From Sporichthya brevicatena (GTDB taxonomy: Bacteria; Actinomycetota; Actinomycetes; Sporichthyales; Sporichthyaceae): a stretch of 64,000 nt of DNA. Both the position numbers and the translations under genes were made by a program. Below, one piece after another: positions 17,076 through 27,407 of the stretch (positions are counted from its first letter, which is position 1; the number at the start of each line of letters is the position of its first letter). The notes beneath the pieces are model-generated. The model made no database searches. It was not told where the DNA came from and worked only from the letters and a program-made list of their open reading frames with translations. Location: contig NZ_BAAAHE010000038.1 of assembly GCF_039525035.1 (NCBI RefSeq), positions 1-64,000 of the forward strand, written 5' to 3'.

Positions 17076-18332
17076 ATGCCCACCGAGTTCGAGTCCGTCC
17101 CCGAGCACCTGCGCACCGACTTCGACATCTTCGACGAGTCGATGGCCCAGCCCGTGGACCGGGTGCAGGACATCCTGGCCGAGATGGCGCAGAAGTCGCC
17201 GATCTACTTCTCGAGCAAGTACGGCGGCCACTGGGTCGTCCTCGGCTACGAGGAGGTGCACCAGGTCATGCGTGACCCGTACACCTTCTCCAGCTACCCC
17301 AACAACCTGGTGCCGCACGGCGCCGGCAAGTTCCTGCCGCTCGAGCTCGACCCGCCGGAGCACACGCTCTACCGGCACGCGCTGCAGCCGCTGTTCAACC
17401 CGAAGCGCATGGCCGCGCTCGAGCCGAACATCCGCCGCATCGTCAACGAGCTCATCGACGGGTTCGCCCACCGCGGTGAGGCCGAGTTCGTCTCCGAGTT
17501 CGCGCACGAGCTCCCGGCGCGCGTCTTCCTCGCGCTGATGGACTGGCCGCTCGAGGACGCCGACTTCTTCACCCACGCGACGGACGTGACGCTGCACGGT
17601 GTCCCCGGTGGCACCGAGGAGGAGTCGCACGCCGCCCGTATGCAGGCCGGCGTCGACATGTTCACGTACTACTCGAAGGTCGTCGCGGACCGTCGCGCCC
17701 GCGGCCCCGAGGCCGACGACATCACCTCGCAGATCGTCCACCAGTCGATCGGCACCGGTGACGAGGAGCGCCCGCTCACCGACGAAGAGCTCGCGAACAT
17801 GTTCTTCCTGCTCTGCATCGCCGGTCTGCACACCGTGCAGGGCACGCTCGGCTGGTCGATGATGCACCTGTCGGAGAACCCGGACGAGCGTAAGAAGCTC
17901 GTCGAGGACCCCTCGCTCATCCCGGCCGCGGTCGAGGAGATGCTCCGCATGGAGGGCGCCGTCTCCGCCGGCCGCCGCGCGACCAAGGACACCGAGATCG
18001 CCGGCCAGCCGATCCAGGAGGGCGACCGCGTCCTGGTCGTCCTGTCCGCGGCGAACCGCGACGACTCGGAGTTCGACGCCCCCGACGTCGTCCGCATCAC
18101 CCGCGAGCCGAACCGTCACCTGTCCTTCGGCGCCGGCCCGCACCGCTGCCTGGGCTCGCACCTCGCGCGCGTCGAGATCCGCATCGCGCTCGAGGAGCTG
18201 CACCGCCGCATCCCCGACTACCGCATCGACCCGAGCAAGCCGAGTGTCTTCAACGCCGGCCAGGTTCGCGGTGTCGTGACGCTGCCGGTGCTGTTCACGC
18301 CGGAGCAGGTCCCCGCGGGGGCGTCGGCATGA
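17076..18332 (+). CDS. Cytochrome P450
   Basis: A 418-residue soluble bacterial P450, a haem-thiolate monooxygenase. The haem loop is FGAGPHRCLG with the ligand Cys near residue 358. The ExxR pair is in EEMLR. The I-helix oxygen-activation motif reads AGLHT (residues 249-253), with His where Asp/Glu is usual. No ferredoxin or reductase gene is in the window, so electrons must come from elsewhere. It overlaps the acyl-CoA synthetase downstream (ATGA), suggesting hydroxylation followed by CoA activation of the product. The substrate is unknown; a terpenoid or steroid-like carbon chain is plausible from context. Confidence 0.88.
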   Translation: MPTEFESVPEHLRTDFDIFDESMAQPVDRVQDILAEMAQKSPIYFSSKYGGHWVVLGYEEVHQVMRDPYTFSSYPNNLVPHGAGKFLPLELDPPEHTLYRHALQPLFNPKRMAALEPNIRRIVNELIDGFAHRGEAEFVSEFAHELPARVFLALMDWPLEDADFFTHATDVTLHGVPGGTEEESHAARMQAGVDMFTYYSKVVADRRARGPEADDITSQIVHQSIGTGDEERPLTDEELANMFFLLCIAGLHTVQGTLGWSMMHLSENPDERKKLVEDPSLIPAAVEEMLRMEGAVSAGRRATKDTEIAGQPIQEGDRVLVVLSAANRDDSEFDAPDVVRITREPNRHLSFGAGPHRCLGSHLARVEIRIALEELHRRIPDYRIDPSKPSVFNAGQVRGVVTLPVLFTPEQVPAGASA

Positions 18333-19849
18333 CGGAGCTCTGCACCGACGGCATCTCGTACTGGGCCCGGCAGGCGCCGGACCGGCTCGCGATCGTCTTC
18401 GACGGCACGGACCGCGTCACCTACGCCGAGCTGGACGCGTGGACCGACGCGGCGGCGCACTGGCACCTCTCCCAGGGTCTGCAGCCCGATGAGCGCATCG
18501 GCATCATCGGCGGCAACAGCCTGGAGTGGGTCGTCTCCGCGATCGGCGCGCTCAAGCTCGGCGGCGTCGTGGTTCCGCTCAACAACCGCTTCACGCCCGA
18601 CGAGCTGCAGTACCTCGTCGAGGACTCCGAGCCGCGCTACGTCCTCGCCGACGACGCGCACGCGGAGCCGATGGCGGCGGCACTCGCCGGCGGCCCCGGC
18701 GCGCAGGGTGTGAAGCAGTTCGCGCTGAGCGAGTTCAGCGTCCTGCGCGGGCAGAACCCCGGCCCGGTCGCGCGGCCGACCGCCGGTCCCGACGACATCG
18801 CCCAGATCGTCTACACCTCGGGCACGTCGGCGCGGCCGAAGGGCGTCATCTTCACGCACCGCTCGACGTTCAACCTGATCGCCGAGATGGCGTTCGCCGA
18901 GCCGGCGCTGCGCCCCGGCGCGCGGATGATCTACCTGCTCTCGATGTCGGGCGCGCCGGGTCTGCTCTGGCACTTCCTGCACCCGCTGACCCGCGGCATG
19001 ACGCAGTTCTACGAGAAGGCCTTCGACCCGGAGAAGACGCTGCGCCGTCTCGCCGACGAGAAGATCCAGGTTTTCTGCGGCGTGCCCGTGCTCTTCGAGC
19101 AGATGATGGCGCGGCCGGAGTTCGCGGACGCGGACCTGTCCTCCCTCGAGCTCGTCACCGTGGCCGCGGCTCGCGTCCAGGTCGCGACGCTGCAGGGTTG
19201 GCTGGCGAAGGGCGTGCTGATCCGGCAGGCCTACGGCATGACCGAGCTCGGTGGTCTCTCGACGATCAACCCGGCCGAGCGCGCGCTCGACCACCGCGAG
19301 CAGATCGGCCGCGGCACCGTCTTCAACCGCCACCGCGTCGTGCGGCCGGACGGTACCGACTGCGACCCGGGTGAGCCCGGCGAGATCATCGTCGCCGGCC
19401 CGGGCGTCACGCCGGGCTACTGGCGCAAGGAGGACGCCTACGCCGAGGCGATGAAGGACGGCTGGTTCCACAGCGGTGACGTCGGCGTCCGCGACGAGGA
19501 CGGCTACATCCAGATCGTCGACCGGCTCAAGGACATGATCATCTCCGGCGGCTACAACATCGCGCCGTCGGAGATCGAGGCCGTCATCGCCGACGTGCCC
19601 GGCGTGCGCGAGGTCTGCGTGATCTCGGCGGACGACCCGAAGTTCGGCGAGGCGCCGGTGGCGATCGTCCACGGCGACGAGTCCCTGACGGCCGAGGCCG
19701 TGCTGCTGCGGTGCAAGGAGAAGCTCGCCGGCTACAAGCAACCGCGCGAGGTCGTCCTGACGCCCGCTCCGCTCGAGCGCATGGCCAGCGGGAAGATCCC
19801 GCGGCGCAAGATCCGTGACAACTACCTCGAACAGCAGAAGGAACGGTGA
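18329..19849 (+). CDS. AMP-dependent acyl-CoA synthetase/ligase
   Basis: A 506-residue ANL-superfamily ligase that activates a carboxylic acid to acyl-CoA with ATP. The P-loop-like A3 motif YTSGTSARPKGV is at about residue 164. The A5 region is YGMTELGG, A7 is HSGDVG, and A8 contains DRLKDMIISGGYNI. The A10 lysine is in the C-terminal ASGKIPRRKIR. It starts inside the P450 stop and ends 4 bases before the Rieske oxygenase start, so P450, ligase and Rieske enzyme are one translationally linked unit. Candidate substrate: the acid entering the beta-oxidation-like steps upstream. Confidence 0.88.
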   Translation: MTELCTDGISYWARQAPDRLAIVFDGTDRVTYAELDAWTDAAAHWHLSQGLQPDERIGIIGGNSLEWVVSAIGALKLGGVVVPLNNRFTPDELQYLVEDSEPRYVLADDAHAEPMAAALAGGPGAQGVKQFALSEFSVLRGQNPGPVARPTAGPDDIAQIVYTSGTSARPKGVIFTHRSTFNLIAEMAFAEPALRPGARMIYLLSMSGAPGLLWHFLHPLTRGMTQFYEKAFDPEKTLRRLADEKIQVFCGVPVLFEQMMARPEFADADLSSLELVTVAAARVQVATLQGWLAKGVLIRQAYGMTELGGLSTINPAERALDHREQIGRGTVFNRHRVVRPDGTDCDPGEPGEIIVAGPGVTPGYWRKEDAYAEAMKDGWFHSGDVGVRDEDGYIQIVDRLKDMIISGGYNIAPSEIEAVIADVPGVREVCVISADDPKFGEAPVAIVHGDESLTAEAVLLRCKEKLAGYKQPREVVLTPAPLERMASGKIPRRKIRDNYLEQQKER

Positions 19850-19853
19850 GGTC

Positions 19854-21020
19854 TTGACGAGCGTCGGCATCGACCGGCAGCTGCGCATCCGCCGGACGCT
19901 GGAGCACCTGCGGCACGGCACGACGGACGAGGTCGGTGACGTCCTGCCCTTCGGGCCGGCCGACTTCACCGACCCGGAGATCGCGCGCCGCGAGCGCGAG
20001 GAGATCTTCGGTCGGGTCCCGTCGGTCGTGGCGTCCAGCGGCGAGCTGCCCGAGCCGCACGACTTCATCACCCGCCAGATGCCGCGCAACCGCGTCGTGG
20101 TCATCCGGCAGGAGGACGGGTCGGTCAAGGCCTTCCTCAACGCGTGCCGCCACCGCGGCGCGGCGATCGAGGAGCGGGAGAGCGGCCGGTGCCGGCTGTT
20201 CTCCTGCGGCTACCACCGTTGGTCGTACGACCCGGACGGCTCGCTGCGCACCGTCACGCGCAGCGAGAGCTTCGGGGACTTCGACAAGAGCAAGTACGGG
20301 CTGATCGAGCTGCCCGTCGAGGAGCGCCACGGCCTGATCTGGATGGTCGACCGCGTCGGTGCGCCGATCGACGTCGCCGAGTGGCTGGGCCCGGAGATGG
20401 ACGCCGAGCTCGCGAGCTACGGCCTGGACAATCTGGTGACCTTCCGCGCCGAGGGCTTCGACGAGCCGGTGAACTGGAAGATCATGCAGGACGCGTTCAT
20501 CGACAACTACCACATCCAGTACGCGCACCCGAACACCGCGGCGAAGCACGTCCACACCAACGTCCAGACCGTCGAGGATTTCGGTCGCCACGCCCGGATG
20601 ACCTCCGCGCGCAAGGCGATCGACAGGTGGCTCGAGGAGGACCCGGGCGACACCGACCTGAGTCCTTACGTGACGGATGGTCACTTCCTCCTGCCGAACA
20701 GCACGTTGCTGCGGCAGCCGGACGACCACTACGAGCTGCTGACGTTCCGTCCGCACCCGACCGACCCGGGTTGGTGCCGGATGGAGATGCGGCTGCTGGT
20801 GCCCTCCATCGAGGCCAGTGGCCTGCCGCAGGCCAAGTGGGAGCGCGTCTGGGAGAAGAACTGGGAGATCCTCCTGCAGGTCCTGCACCAGGAGGACTTC
20901 CCGCTGCTGCGTGACTCCCAGCTCGCGGTCTCCAGCGCCGACATGGCCGGCATGGTCCTGGGGCGCAACGAGGTCGTGAACCAGATCTTCCACCGGGAGA
21001 TCCGCAAGCTGCTGTCCTGA
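19854..21020 (+). CDS. Rieske non-haem iron oxygenase, alpha subunit
   Basis: A 388-residue ring-hydroxylating oxygenase alpha subunit. The Rieske [2Fe-2S] ligands are in ACRHRG and CGYHRW. The mononuclear-iron motif DNYHIQYAH follows in the C-terminal domain. The start is taken as TTG 19854, five codon-free bases after the ligase stop, with GAAGGAA upstream; an earlier in-frame ATG at 19815 would overlap the ligase C-terminus. No beta subunit, ferredoxin or reductase gene is nearby, as with KshA-type one-component alpha subunits that borrow a reductase. The substrate is unknown. Confidence 0.85.
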   Translation: MTSVGIDRQLRIRRTLEHLRHGTTDEVGDVLPFGPADFTDPEIARREREEIFGRVPSVVASSGELPEPHDFITRQMPRNRVVVIRQEDGSVKAFLNACRHRGAAIEERESGRCRLFSCGYHRWSYDPDGSLRTVTRSESFGDFDKSKYGLIELPVEERHGLIWMVDRVGAPIDVAEWLGPEMDAELASYGLDNLVTFRAEGFDEPVNWKIMQDAFIDNYHIQYAHPNTAAKHVHTNVQTVEDFGRHARMTSARKAIDRWLEEDPGDTDLSPYVTDGHFLLPNSTLLRQPDDHYELLTFRPHPTDPGWCRMEMRLLVPSIEASGLPQAKWERVWEKNWEILLQVLHQEDFPLLRDSQLAVSSADMAGMVLGRNEVVNQIFHREIRKLLS

Positions 21021-21062
21021 CCGCGGGGCTGGGGGGGACCCACCACCGTCGAAGGAAGCCCG

Positions 21063-22595
21063 ATGTACACACGTCGATCCACGCTGCCCGGGAACAGCGC
21101 GATGCGCGCGGTGATCGGCACCCTCGCCCTGACCCTCGCGCTCTCCTCGTGCGGCGGGACCCGCCAGAGTGACGAGGCGATCGAGGCCGCCGCCGGGATC
21201 CGTCCCGCCGCGGCGGACGCGGCCGTCCCCGGGGTCGCCGCGGACCCGGCCGCCGCACCGGTCGCCGCCGATCCCGGAGTCGCCGCGCCTGCGAACGTGG
21301 CGACGGACTCCGGCCCGGCCATCGCGGCCGGCGGGCCGGCCCAGCCCGCGGCGTCGGGGGGTAATGCGGGGACCGCGCAGACCGCGACTACCGGCACCGC
21401 CAAGTCGGGCGGCGCCCCGGCCGCCGCGGCTCCCGGTGTCGTCACGAAGAAGTCGCTGATCAAGCTCGGTTCGGTCGGGACGTTCTCCGGCCCGGTCGGC
21501 GCGCTGGTGAAGGACACCGTCACCGGCATCCGCATCTGGGCGCAGGCCGTGAACGAGAAGGGCGGCGTCAACGGCCACCCGATCTCGATCCAGGTCGGCG
21601 ACGACGGCGGTGACCCCGCGCGGTTCAACTCGATCGTCCAGCAGTTCGTCGAGAAGGACGGCGTGCTGGCGTTCCTGTTCAACACGCTGGCGTTCGCGCC
21701 GAACGGGAACAACAAGTACCTGCACTCGAAGAAGATCTTCACCTACTCCGAGACGGGTTCGCTCGAGCTGACGTACAACGACCCGTACGTCCTCACCCCG
21801 TCCCCGTCGGGGTTGAGCTACGCCGACGCGATGATCCTCGCGTTCGGCGCCGGCATCGGCGCCAAGGGCGGGGTCAAGATGGCGGCGTACGCCTGCAGCG
21901 ACTTCAGCCTCTGCGACAACTTCGACAAACGCTGGAGCGACCCGAGCGTCCTGAAGAAGGCGGGCTTCGAGCTCGTCGCGCGCGGCCGTCCGTCGCTGAC
22001 GCAGCCGGACTACACCTCGCAGTGCCTGGCGGCGAAGCAGAACGGCGCGACCGCGATCCTCGTCGCCCTCGACGGTGCCGCGATCCGCCGCTTCGCCGGT
22101 GACTGCGCGCGGCAGAACTACCGGCCCGTCATGTCCTCCGCGGACCTCGTCATCACCAACGACCTGCTCAAGGATCCGAACGTCGACGGCCTCGTCGTCG
22201 GCGGGAAGATGGTGCCGTTCCCGAGCACGGACACCCCGGGCATGAAGGAGGCGCACGCCGCCTTCGCCAAGTTCGCCCCGGGGCAGATCGTCACCGGTGG
22301 CTACGCCTACGGCTGGCTGGTGGGGGAGTTCTTCGCCCAGACCGCGAAGAACCTGCCGGACAACCCGACGTACCAGGATCTCGAGGACGGCGTCTACGCC
22401 ATCAAGAACAACGACATGAAGGGCATGACCTACCCGATCACCATCCGCCGTGGTCAGGTCATGGACCGTCAGTTGTGCTTCGGGACGACCATCATCAAGA
22501 ACGGCAAGTTCGTCCCCGCCCCGGGCCCGGCCCTCCGGTGCGCCAAGGGCGGCAAGCCGATGTCCGGACCCGACGACTACGACAAGATCAGCTGA
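21063..22595 (+). CDS. ABC-type substrate-binding lipoprotein, paralogue of the protein at 103
   Basis: A 510-residue Peripla_BP_6 solute-binding protein. The signal segment ends in the lipobox LSSC, followed by the same GGTRxSDEAI sequence found after the lipobox of the 103 protein. An Ala/Pro linker precedes the binding domain, which starts about residue 130. Long blocks are near-identical to the paralogue (for example SVGTFSGPVG and CSDFSLCDNFDKRWSD). It lacks the C-terminal helical domain of the paralogue. It ends 102 bases before a convergent crotonase. It is probably a second specificity for the same transporter. Confidence 0.87.
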   Translation: MYTRRSTLPGNSAMRAVIGTLALTLALSSCGGTRQSDEAIEAAAGIRPAAADAAVPGVAADPAAAPVAADPGVAAPANVATDSGPAIAAGGPAQPAASGGNAGTAQTATTGTAKSGGAPAAAAPGVVTKKSLIKLGSVGTFSGPVGALVKDTVTGIRIWAQAVNEKGGVNGHPISIQVGDDGGDPARFNSIVQQFVEKDGVLAFLFNTLAFAPNGNNKYLHSKKIFTYSETGSLELTYNDPYVLTPSPSGLSYADAMILAFGAGIGAKGGVKMAAYACSDFSLCDNFDKRWSDPSVLKKAGFELVARGRPSLTQPDYTSQCLAAKQNGATAILVALDGAAIRRFAGDCARQNYRPVMSSADLVITNDLLKDPNVDGLVVGGKMVPFPSTDTPGMKEAHAAFAKFAPGQIVTGGYAYGWLVGEFFAQTAKNLPDNPTYQDLEDGVYAIKNNDMKGMTYPITIRRGQVMDRQLCFGTTIIKNGKFVPAPGPALRCAKGGKPMSGPDDYDKIS

Positions 22596-22628
22596 CCTAG
22601 CGGAGGGGTGCAACCTCAACTCGGTGCG

Positions 22629-22670
22629 CAGATCAGCACCGCCCGACGGGCGGGAACCCGTGCTCATCTG
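22629..22670. terminator. Imperfect hairpin between convergent genes
   Basis: CAGATCAGCAC (22629-22639) pairs with GTGCTCATCTG (22660-22670) with one mismatch, and a GCCCGACGGGC helix lies inside the loop. It sits between the + strand binding protein and the - strand crotonase, so it could terminate both. There is no clear T run. Confidence 0.5.
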
Positions 22671-22696
22671 CGAACTGAGCGCACGTCGGCCCGGCG

Positions 22697-23599
<903 letters not shown>

Positions 23600-23635
23600 G
23601 GGGGCCTCCGATTTTTCTGAAATTGCTGGCGTTTA

Positions 23636-23650
23636 CCTATAGCCATTAGG
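23636..23650. promoter_or_regulatory. Candidate operator CCTA-N7-TAGG (site 4)
   Basis: CCTA, spacer TAGCCAT, TAGG between the divergent crotonase (start 23599) and molybdenum enzyme (start 23714). The AT-rich surroundings (ATTTTTCTGAAATT at 23611-23624) stand out from the GC-rich background and probably include a promoter. It has the same spacing as the sites at 6600, 25930 and 63261, and could control both directions. Confidence 0.6.
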
Positions 23651-23713
23651 CGGCGTTGCGGTGAGGATAGACATGTTCGTCGCCCACCCACCGCCCCGGG
23701 AGGCCGCCCCCTC

Positions 23714-25924
23714 ATGACCACCGTCGAGAAGAGCACGTACTGCCGCATCTGCGAGCCGCAGTGCGGGCTGATTGCCACCGTCGAGAACGGCAAGCTGGTC
23801 AAGCTCCGCGCCGACAAGGACGACCCTCACAGCAAGGGGTTCTTCTGCACCAAGGGCGTCGCGATGGCGGAGGTGGTCAACGACCCGGACCGGCTCCTGA
23901 CGCCGATGAAGCGCGTCGGCGGGCCCGGCGAGTTCGAGCCCTGCTCCTGGGACGAGGCGCTGGACGCCATCGCCGCGAGCTTTCAGCGGCTGCGGTCGGC
24001 GCACGGCCCCACGTCGCTTGCCGTGCACGAGGGCAACCCGCCGTACTTCTCCTACGCCGCCGCGTTCTGGGGCAAGAACTTCGCCGCCGCGCTCGGCACG
24101 CCGTGGTTCTACGGCGTCAACTCCGAGGACGGCGCCTCCCGTGTCGCCGCCTTCAAGATGCTCTACGGGCACTGCGCGCACATGCCGATCCCGGACATCC
24201 CGCGCACCGACGTGCTGCTGATGATCGGCGCGAACCCGTGGGTGTCGAAGATGAGCTTCGTCCACGACCCGCGCGTGCGTGAGCACATGACGGGCGTCGT
24301 CGAGCGCGGCGGCCGCGTGTTCGTCGTCGATCCGCGCGAGACGCAGACCGCGAAGGTCTTCGAGCACGTCCCGATCCGGGCCGGCCAGGACGCGTTCTTC
24401 CTGCTCTCGCTGCTGCACGTGATTCTCGGCGAGGACCTGTACGACAAGGAGTTCGTCGCCCGCTGGACGACCGGCTTCGAGGTCTGGCGCCAGATCGTCA
24501 AGCGCTTCCCGCCGGAGGCCACCTCCGAGCGCACCGGCATCGCGCCCGAGGTCGTCCGCGAGATCGCGCGCACGATCGGCAACGCCCGCCGCGCCGTCGT
24601 CTACGGCCGCACCGGCACCTGCACGCAGGAGTTCGGGACGCTGACGAACGTCCTGCAGGACTTCGTCAACATCGTCACCGGCAACTTCCAGCGCGAGGGC
24701 GGCTGGCTGTGGGCGTGGTCCCCGGTCGAGACCGCCTACCTCGCCGAGAAGCTGAACTTCGCCTCGTTCGGCAAGGTGCGCACCCGCGTCGACAACCTGC
24801 CGGACTCCTACGGCTTCCTGCCGTCCTCCGCCCTGGCGACCGAGATCCTCACGCCGGGCGAGGGGCAGATCCGCGGCATGATGATGATCGGGTCGAACCC
24901 GGTCGTCACCGGCCCGCAGGGGCAGAAGCTCACCGAGGCGCTCGAGTCGCTGGAGATGTTCGCGGCGATCGACCTCTACATGAACGAGACCAACAAGCAC
25001 GCGCACTACCTGCTCCCCGCGACGACGATGTACGAGCGCGAGGACGCCCCGATCCAGTTCGCGAACCGCTACATGCGGCCGTCCTTCCGGGTCACCGACA
25101 AGGTCATCGAGCCGATGGGGCAGGCTCGCGAGGAGTGGGAGGTCCTCGACGACGTCTGCAAGCGCATGGGTCTCGGCGGCGCGCACATGTTCGGCATCGA
25201 GCGGTGGTTCGCCAAGCGCGGCATCGAGATGAAGCCCCGTCACATGGCGGATCTGCTCATCCGGACCGGCAAGGGCGGCGACCTGTTCGGCCTGCGTCGC
25301 TCGGGCTGGTCGTGGAAGAAGTACGCCGAGAAGGCTCCGCGCGGCGTCGTGTTCCACGAGGAGATGCCGATCGGCTCGGTTCGGAGCGTCATCAAGACCA
25401 AGGACCGCAAGATCCCCATGGCGGACCCGCGCTTCATCGCCGAGCTCGAGCGGCTCGAGGCGACTCCGGTCGAGATCGCCGAGTACCCGCTGCGCATGAT
25501 CGGCCTGCGCGAGATGAACTCCCACAACTCGTGGATGCACAACTCGCCGCGTCTGATGCCGGACAAGCGCCGCCACCACCTGCACATCAACCCCGAGGAC
25601 GCGGCCGTGCTCGGCCTGGCCGAGGACGACCTCGCCAACCTCGCCTCCGAGGGCGGGCAGATCGAGGTCCAGGTGACGCTGAACCCGGAGATGATCCGCG
25701 GGACGGTCGCGCTGCCGCACGGCTGGGGTCACGCGGGCGGCTGGCAGCGGGCGAACGCGGCCGGCGGGTCGACGTCGAACTTCCTCGCCTCGCGGGTCGA
25801 GGCGCTCTCGGGCATCTCGGTGCTGAACGGGATCCCCGTCCGCCTCGACCCGGTCGCGCGGTCGGCCGACGTCGTCGCGGCGGCGGAGGACGTGGCGGCG
25901 GACGCTGTTGCCCAGCGCACGTAG
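23714..25924 (+). CDS. Molybdopterin-dependent oxidoreductase, copy 2
   Basis: A 736-residue stand-alone DMSO-reductase-superfamily enzyme. The [4Fe-4S] ligands are Cys 10, 13, 17 and 45 (CRICEPQC, then FFCTKG). The MGD-binding core and C-terminal molydop-binding domain follow (NSWMHNSPRL and LPHGWGHA are visible). It is clearly related to the 2345 enzyme, but its central region diverges, with an insert near residues 480-570 rich in Lys/Arg. ATG 23714 has only a weak upstream GGGAGG at long spacing. It diverges from the crotonase across a shared operator. Its redox partner is unknown. Confidence 0.85.
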   Translation: MTTVEKSTYCRICEPQCGLIATVENGKLVKLRADKDDPHSKGFFCTKGVAMAEVVNDPDRLLTPMKRVGGPGEFEPCSWDEALDAIAASFQRLRSAHGPTSLAVHEGNPPYFSYAAAFWGKNFAAALGTPWFYGVNSEDGASRVAAFKMLYGHCAHMPIPDIPRTDVLLMIGANPWVSKMSFVHDPRVREHMTGVVERGGRVFVVDPRETQTAKVFEHVPIRAGQDAFFLLSLLHVILGEDLYDKEFVARWTTGFEVWRQIVKRFPPEATSERTGIAPEVVREIARTIGNARRAVVYGRTGTCTQEFGTLTNVLQDFVNIVTGNFQREGGWLWAWSPVETAYLAEKLNFASFGKVRTRVDNLPDSYGFLPSSALATEILTPGEGQIRGMMMIGSNPVVTGPQGQKLTEALESLEMFAAIDLYMNETNKHAHYLLPATTMYEREDAPIQFANRYMRPSFRVTDKVIEPMGQAREEWEVLDDVCKRMGLGGAHMFGIERWFAKRGIEMKPRHMADLLIRTGKGGDLFGLRRSGWSWKKYAEKAPRGVVFHEEMPIGSVRSVIKTKDRKIPMADPRFIAELERLEATPVEIAEYPLRMIGLREMNSHNSWMHNSPRLMPDKRRHHLHINPEDAAVLGLAEDDLANLASEGGQIEVQVTLNPEMIRGTVALPHGWGHAGGWQRANAAGGSTSNFLASRVEALSGISVLNGIPVRLDPVARSADVVAAAEDVAADAVAQRT

Positions 25925-25929
25925 CGAAA

Positions 25930-25944
25930 CCTACAACCTATAGA
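25930..25944. promoter_or_regulatory. Candidate operator CCTA-N7-TAGA (site 5)
   Basis: CCTA, spacer CAACCTA, TAGA, with an overlapping second CCTA-TAGA-TAGG arrangement. It lies in the 55-base gap after the molybdenum enzyme and 35 bases before the WS/DGAT start. It belongs to the YCTA-N7-TAGR family. Confidence 0.55.
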
Positions 25945-25979
25945 TAGGCTGACCTCGTCGTCCCGACGGAGGTAGCGAG

Positions 25980-27407
25980 ATGAACGACGCCATCGACCCG
26001 GTGTGGCCCACGACCACGGGCATGAACCCCTTCGAGTCGGTGATGTGGCGGCTCGACGCGGCGCCCATGCTGCGCGTGCCGACCCTGTCGTGCGAGGAGC
26101 TGGACACGGTCCCGGACTGGGACCGTTTCCTCGCCGCGCACGAGTGGGCCGTGCGCATGGCGCCGCAGTTCCGCCTCAAGGTCGTCGAGCCCCCGCTCGG
26201 ACTCGGTACCCCGCGCTGGACGGTCGACCCGCACTTCGATCTTTCCTTCCACATCCGGCGCCAGCGGCTGCCCGAGGGCGGCGGCTGGCCGGAGCTGTTC
26301 GAGGCGCTCGGCCAGTTCTTCACCACGCCCCTGGACCGCAGCCGGCCGCTGTGGGAGATCGTCCTGTACTCCGGCCTGCCGGAGGGGCGCGCCGTCTACG
26401 CGCTCAAGATGCACCACTCCATGGGTGACGGCTTCGCCGTCATGCACCTGCTCTCCCGGCTGCACTCCCGTACCCGGGAGCCCTCGCCCGACAAGCCGCT
26501 GCCGGGCGACCTGCCGGCGCCCGAGCTCAGCGAGGTCGACGCCCTGCGTCACCAGATCATCGAGGACGCGTCGATCGTGCCGTCGGTCGCCACCAAGATC
26601 GGCTCGGCTGCGCTGAGGACTGTCACGAACCCCGTCGGCGGGCTCAAGGCCACCGCGCGGTACGCGGCCTCCCTCAAGCGCGTCGTCGCACCACCGGTCG
26701 GGTCGGGCTCGCCGCTGCTCGCCGGACGCAGCATGAGCATGCGGCTCTCGTTGATCGACGTGCCGTTCTCCGACTTCCGCGCGGCGGCGAAGGCGGCCGG
26801 CGGTTCGGTCAACGACGCCTACCTGGCCGCGCTGTTCGGCGGCTACCGGCGCTACCACGAGGCGATGGGCGTCGAGCCGCCGGAAAGCATTCCGACCGGC
26901 TTCCCGATCTCGCTGCGCAAGGCCGACGAGGCCGCCAGTGGCGGCAACCGCATCGCTGCCGCGCGCATCCCGGGCCCCGTGGCCGAGGCCGACCCGGTTC
27001 AACGCATCGCTCGGATCCGCGAGCTGACGCAGGCGGCCCGCAACGAGCCGGCCGTCGACGTCATGGGCGTCGCCTCGCCGGCGCTGGCCCGCCTCCCGTC
27101 CCCGGTGCTCGCGGCCGCGGTGGGCCCGCTGACCGCGGGTCTGCAGCTGATGGCGAGCAACGTCCCCGGCATCGGCCCCGGCCACTACCTCGCGGGCGCG
27201 GAGGTGCTGCGCTTCTTCGGGTACGGACGCTCCGGTGCGGCCGCACTGATCACGTTCATCACCTCCGGCGACCTCGCGAGCGTCGGCGTCGGGTTCGACC
27301 CGGCCGCGATCACCGAGCCGAAGCTGTTTCTCGACTGCATGGTCGAGGGCTTCGCCGAGATCCTCGACCTGCACCCGGGTTCCGGCAAGCCGGTGCTCCG
27401 CGGATGA
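25980..27407 (+). CDS. Wax ester synthase/diacylglycerol O-acyltransferase (WS/DGAT)
   Basis: A 475-residue bifunctional WS/DGAT-family acyltransferase that transfers acyl groups from acyl-CoA to alcohols or diacylglycerol, making wax esters or storage lipid at the membrane. The catalytic motif HHSMGDG is at residues 145-151, and the C-terminal half matches DUF1298. GGAGGTAG precedes ATG 25980. Its stop overlaps the hydrolase start (ATGA). Its presence in an operator-linked catabolic island suggests acyl-CoA from the pathway is diverted to storage or that an acyl ester is the substrate (inference). Confidence 0.87.
   Translation: MNDAIDPVWPTTTGMNPFESVMWRLDAAPMLRVPTLSCEELDTVPDWDRFLAAHEWAVRMAPQFRLKVVEPPLGLGTPRWTVDPHFDLSFHIRRQRLPEGGGWPELFEALGQFFTTPLDRSRPLWEIVLYSGLPEGRAVYALKMHHSMGDGFAVMHLLSRLHSRTREPSPDKPLPGDLPAPELSEVDALRHQIIEDASIVPSVATKIGSAALRTVTNPVGGLKATARYAASLKRVVAPPVGSGSPLLAGRSMSMRLSLIDVPFSDFRAAAKAAGGSVNDAYLAALFGGYRRYHEAMGVEPPESIPTGFPISLRKADEAASGGNRIAAARIPGPVAEADPVQRIARIRELTQAARNEPAVDVMGVASPALARLPSPVLAAAVGPLTAGLQLMASNVPGIGPGHYLAGAEVLRFFGYGRSGAAALITFITSGDLASVGVGFDPAAITEPKLFLDCMVEGFAEILDLHPGSGKPVLRG

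Noticed and set aside
19584-22667. 1027-residue - strand open frame
   Set aside because: Shadow of the ligase, Rieske and binding-protein genes; no domain, no ribosome-binding site, and high Arg/Asp/Gly/Val content.
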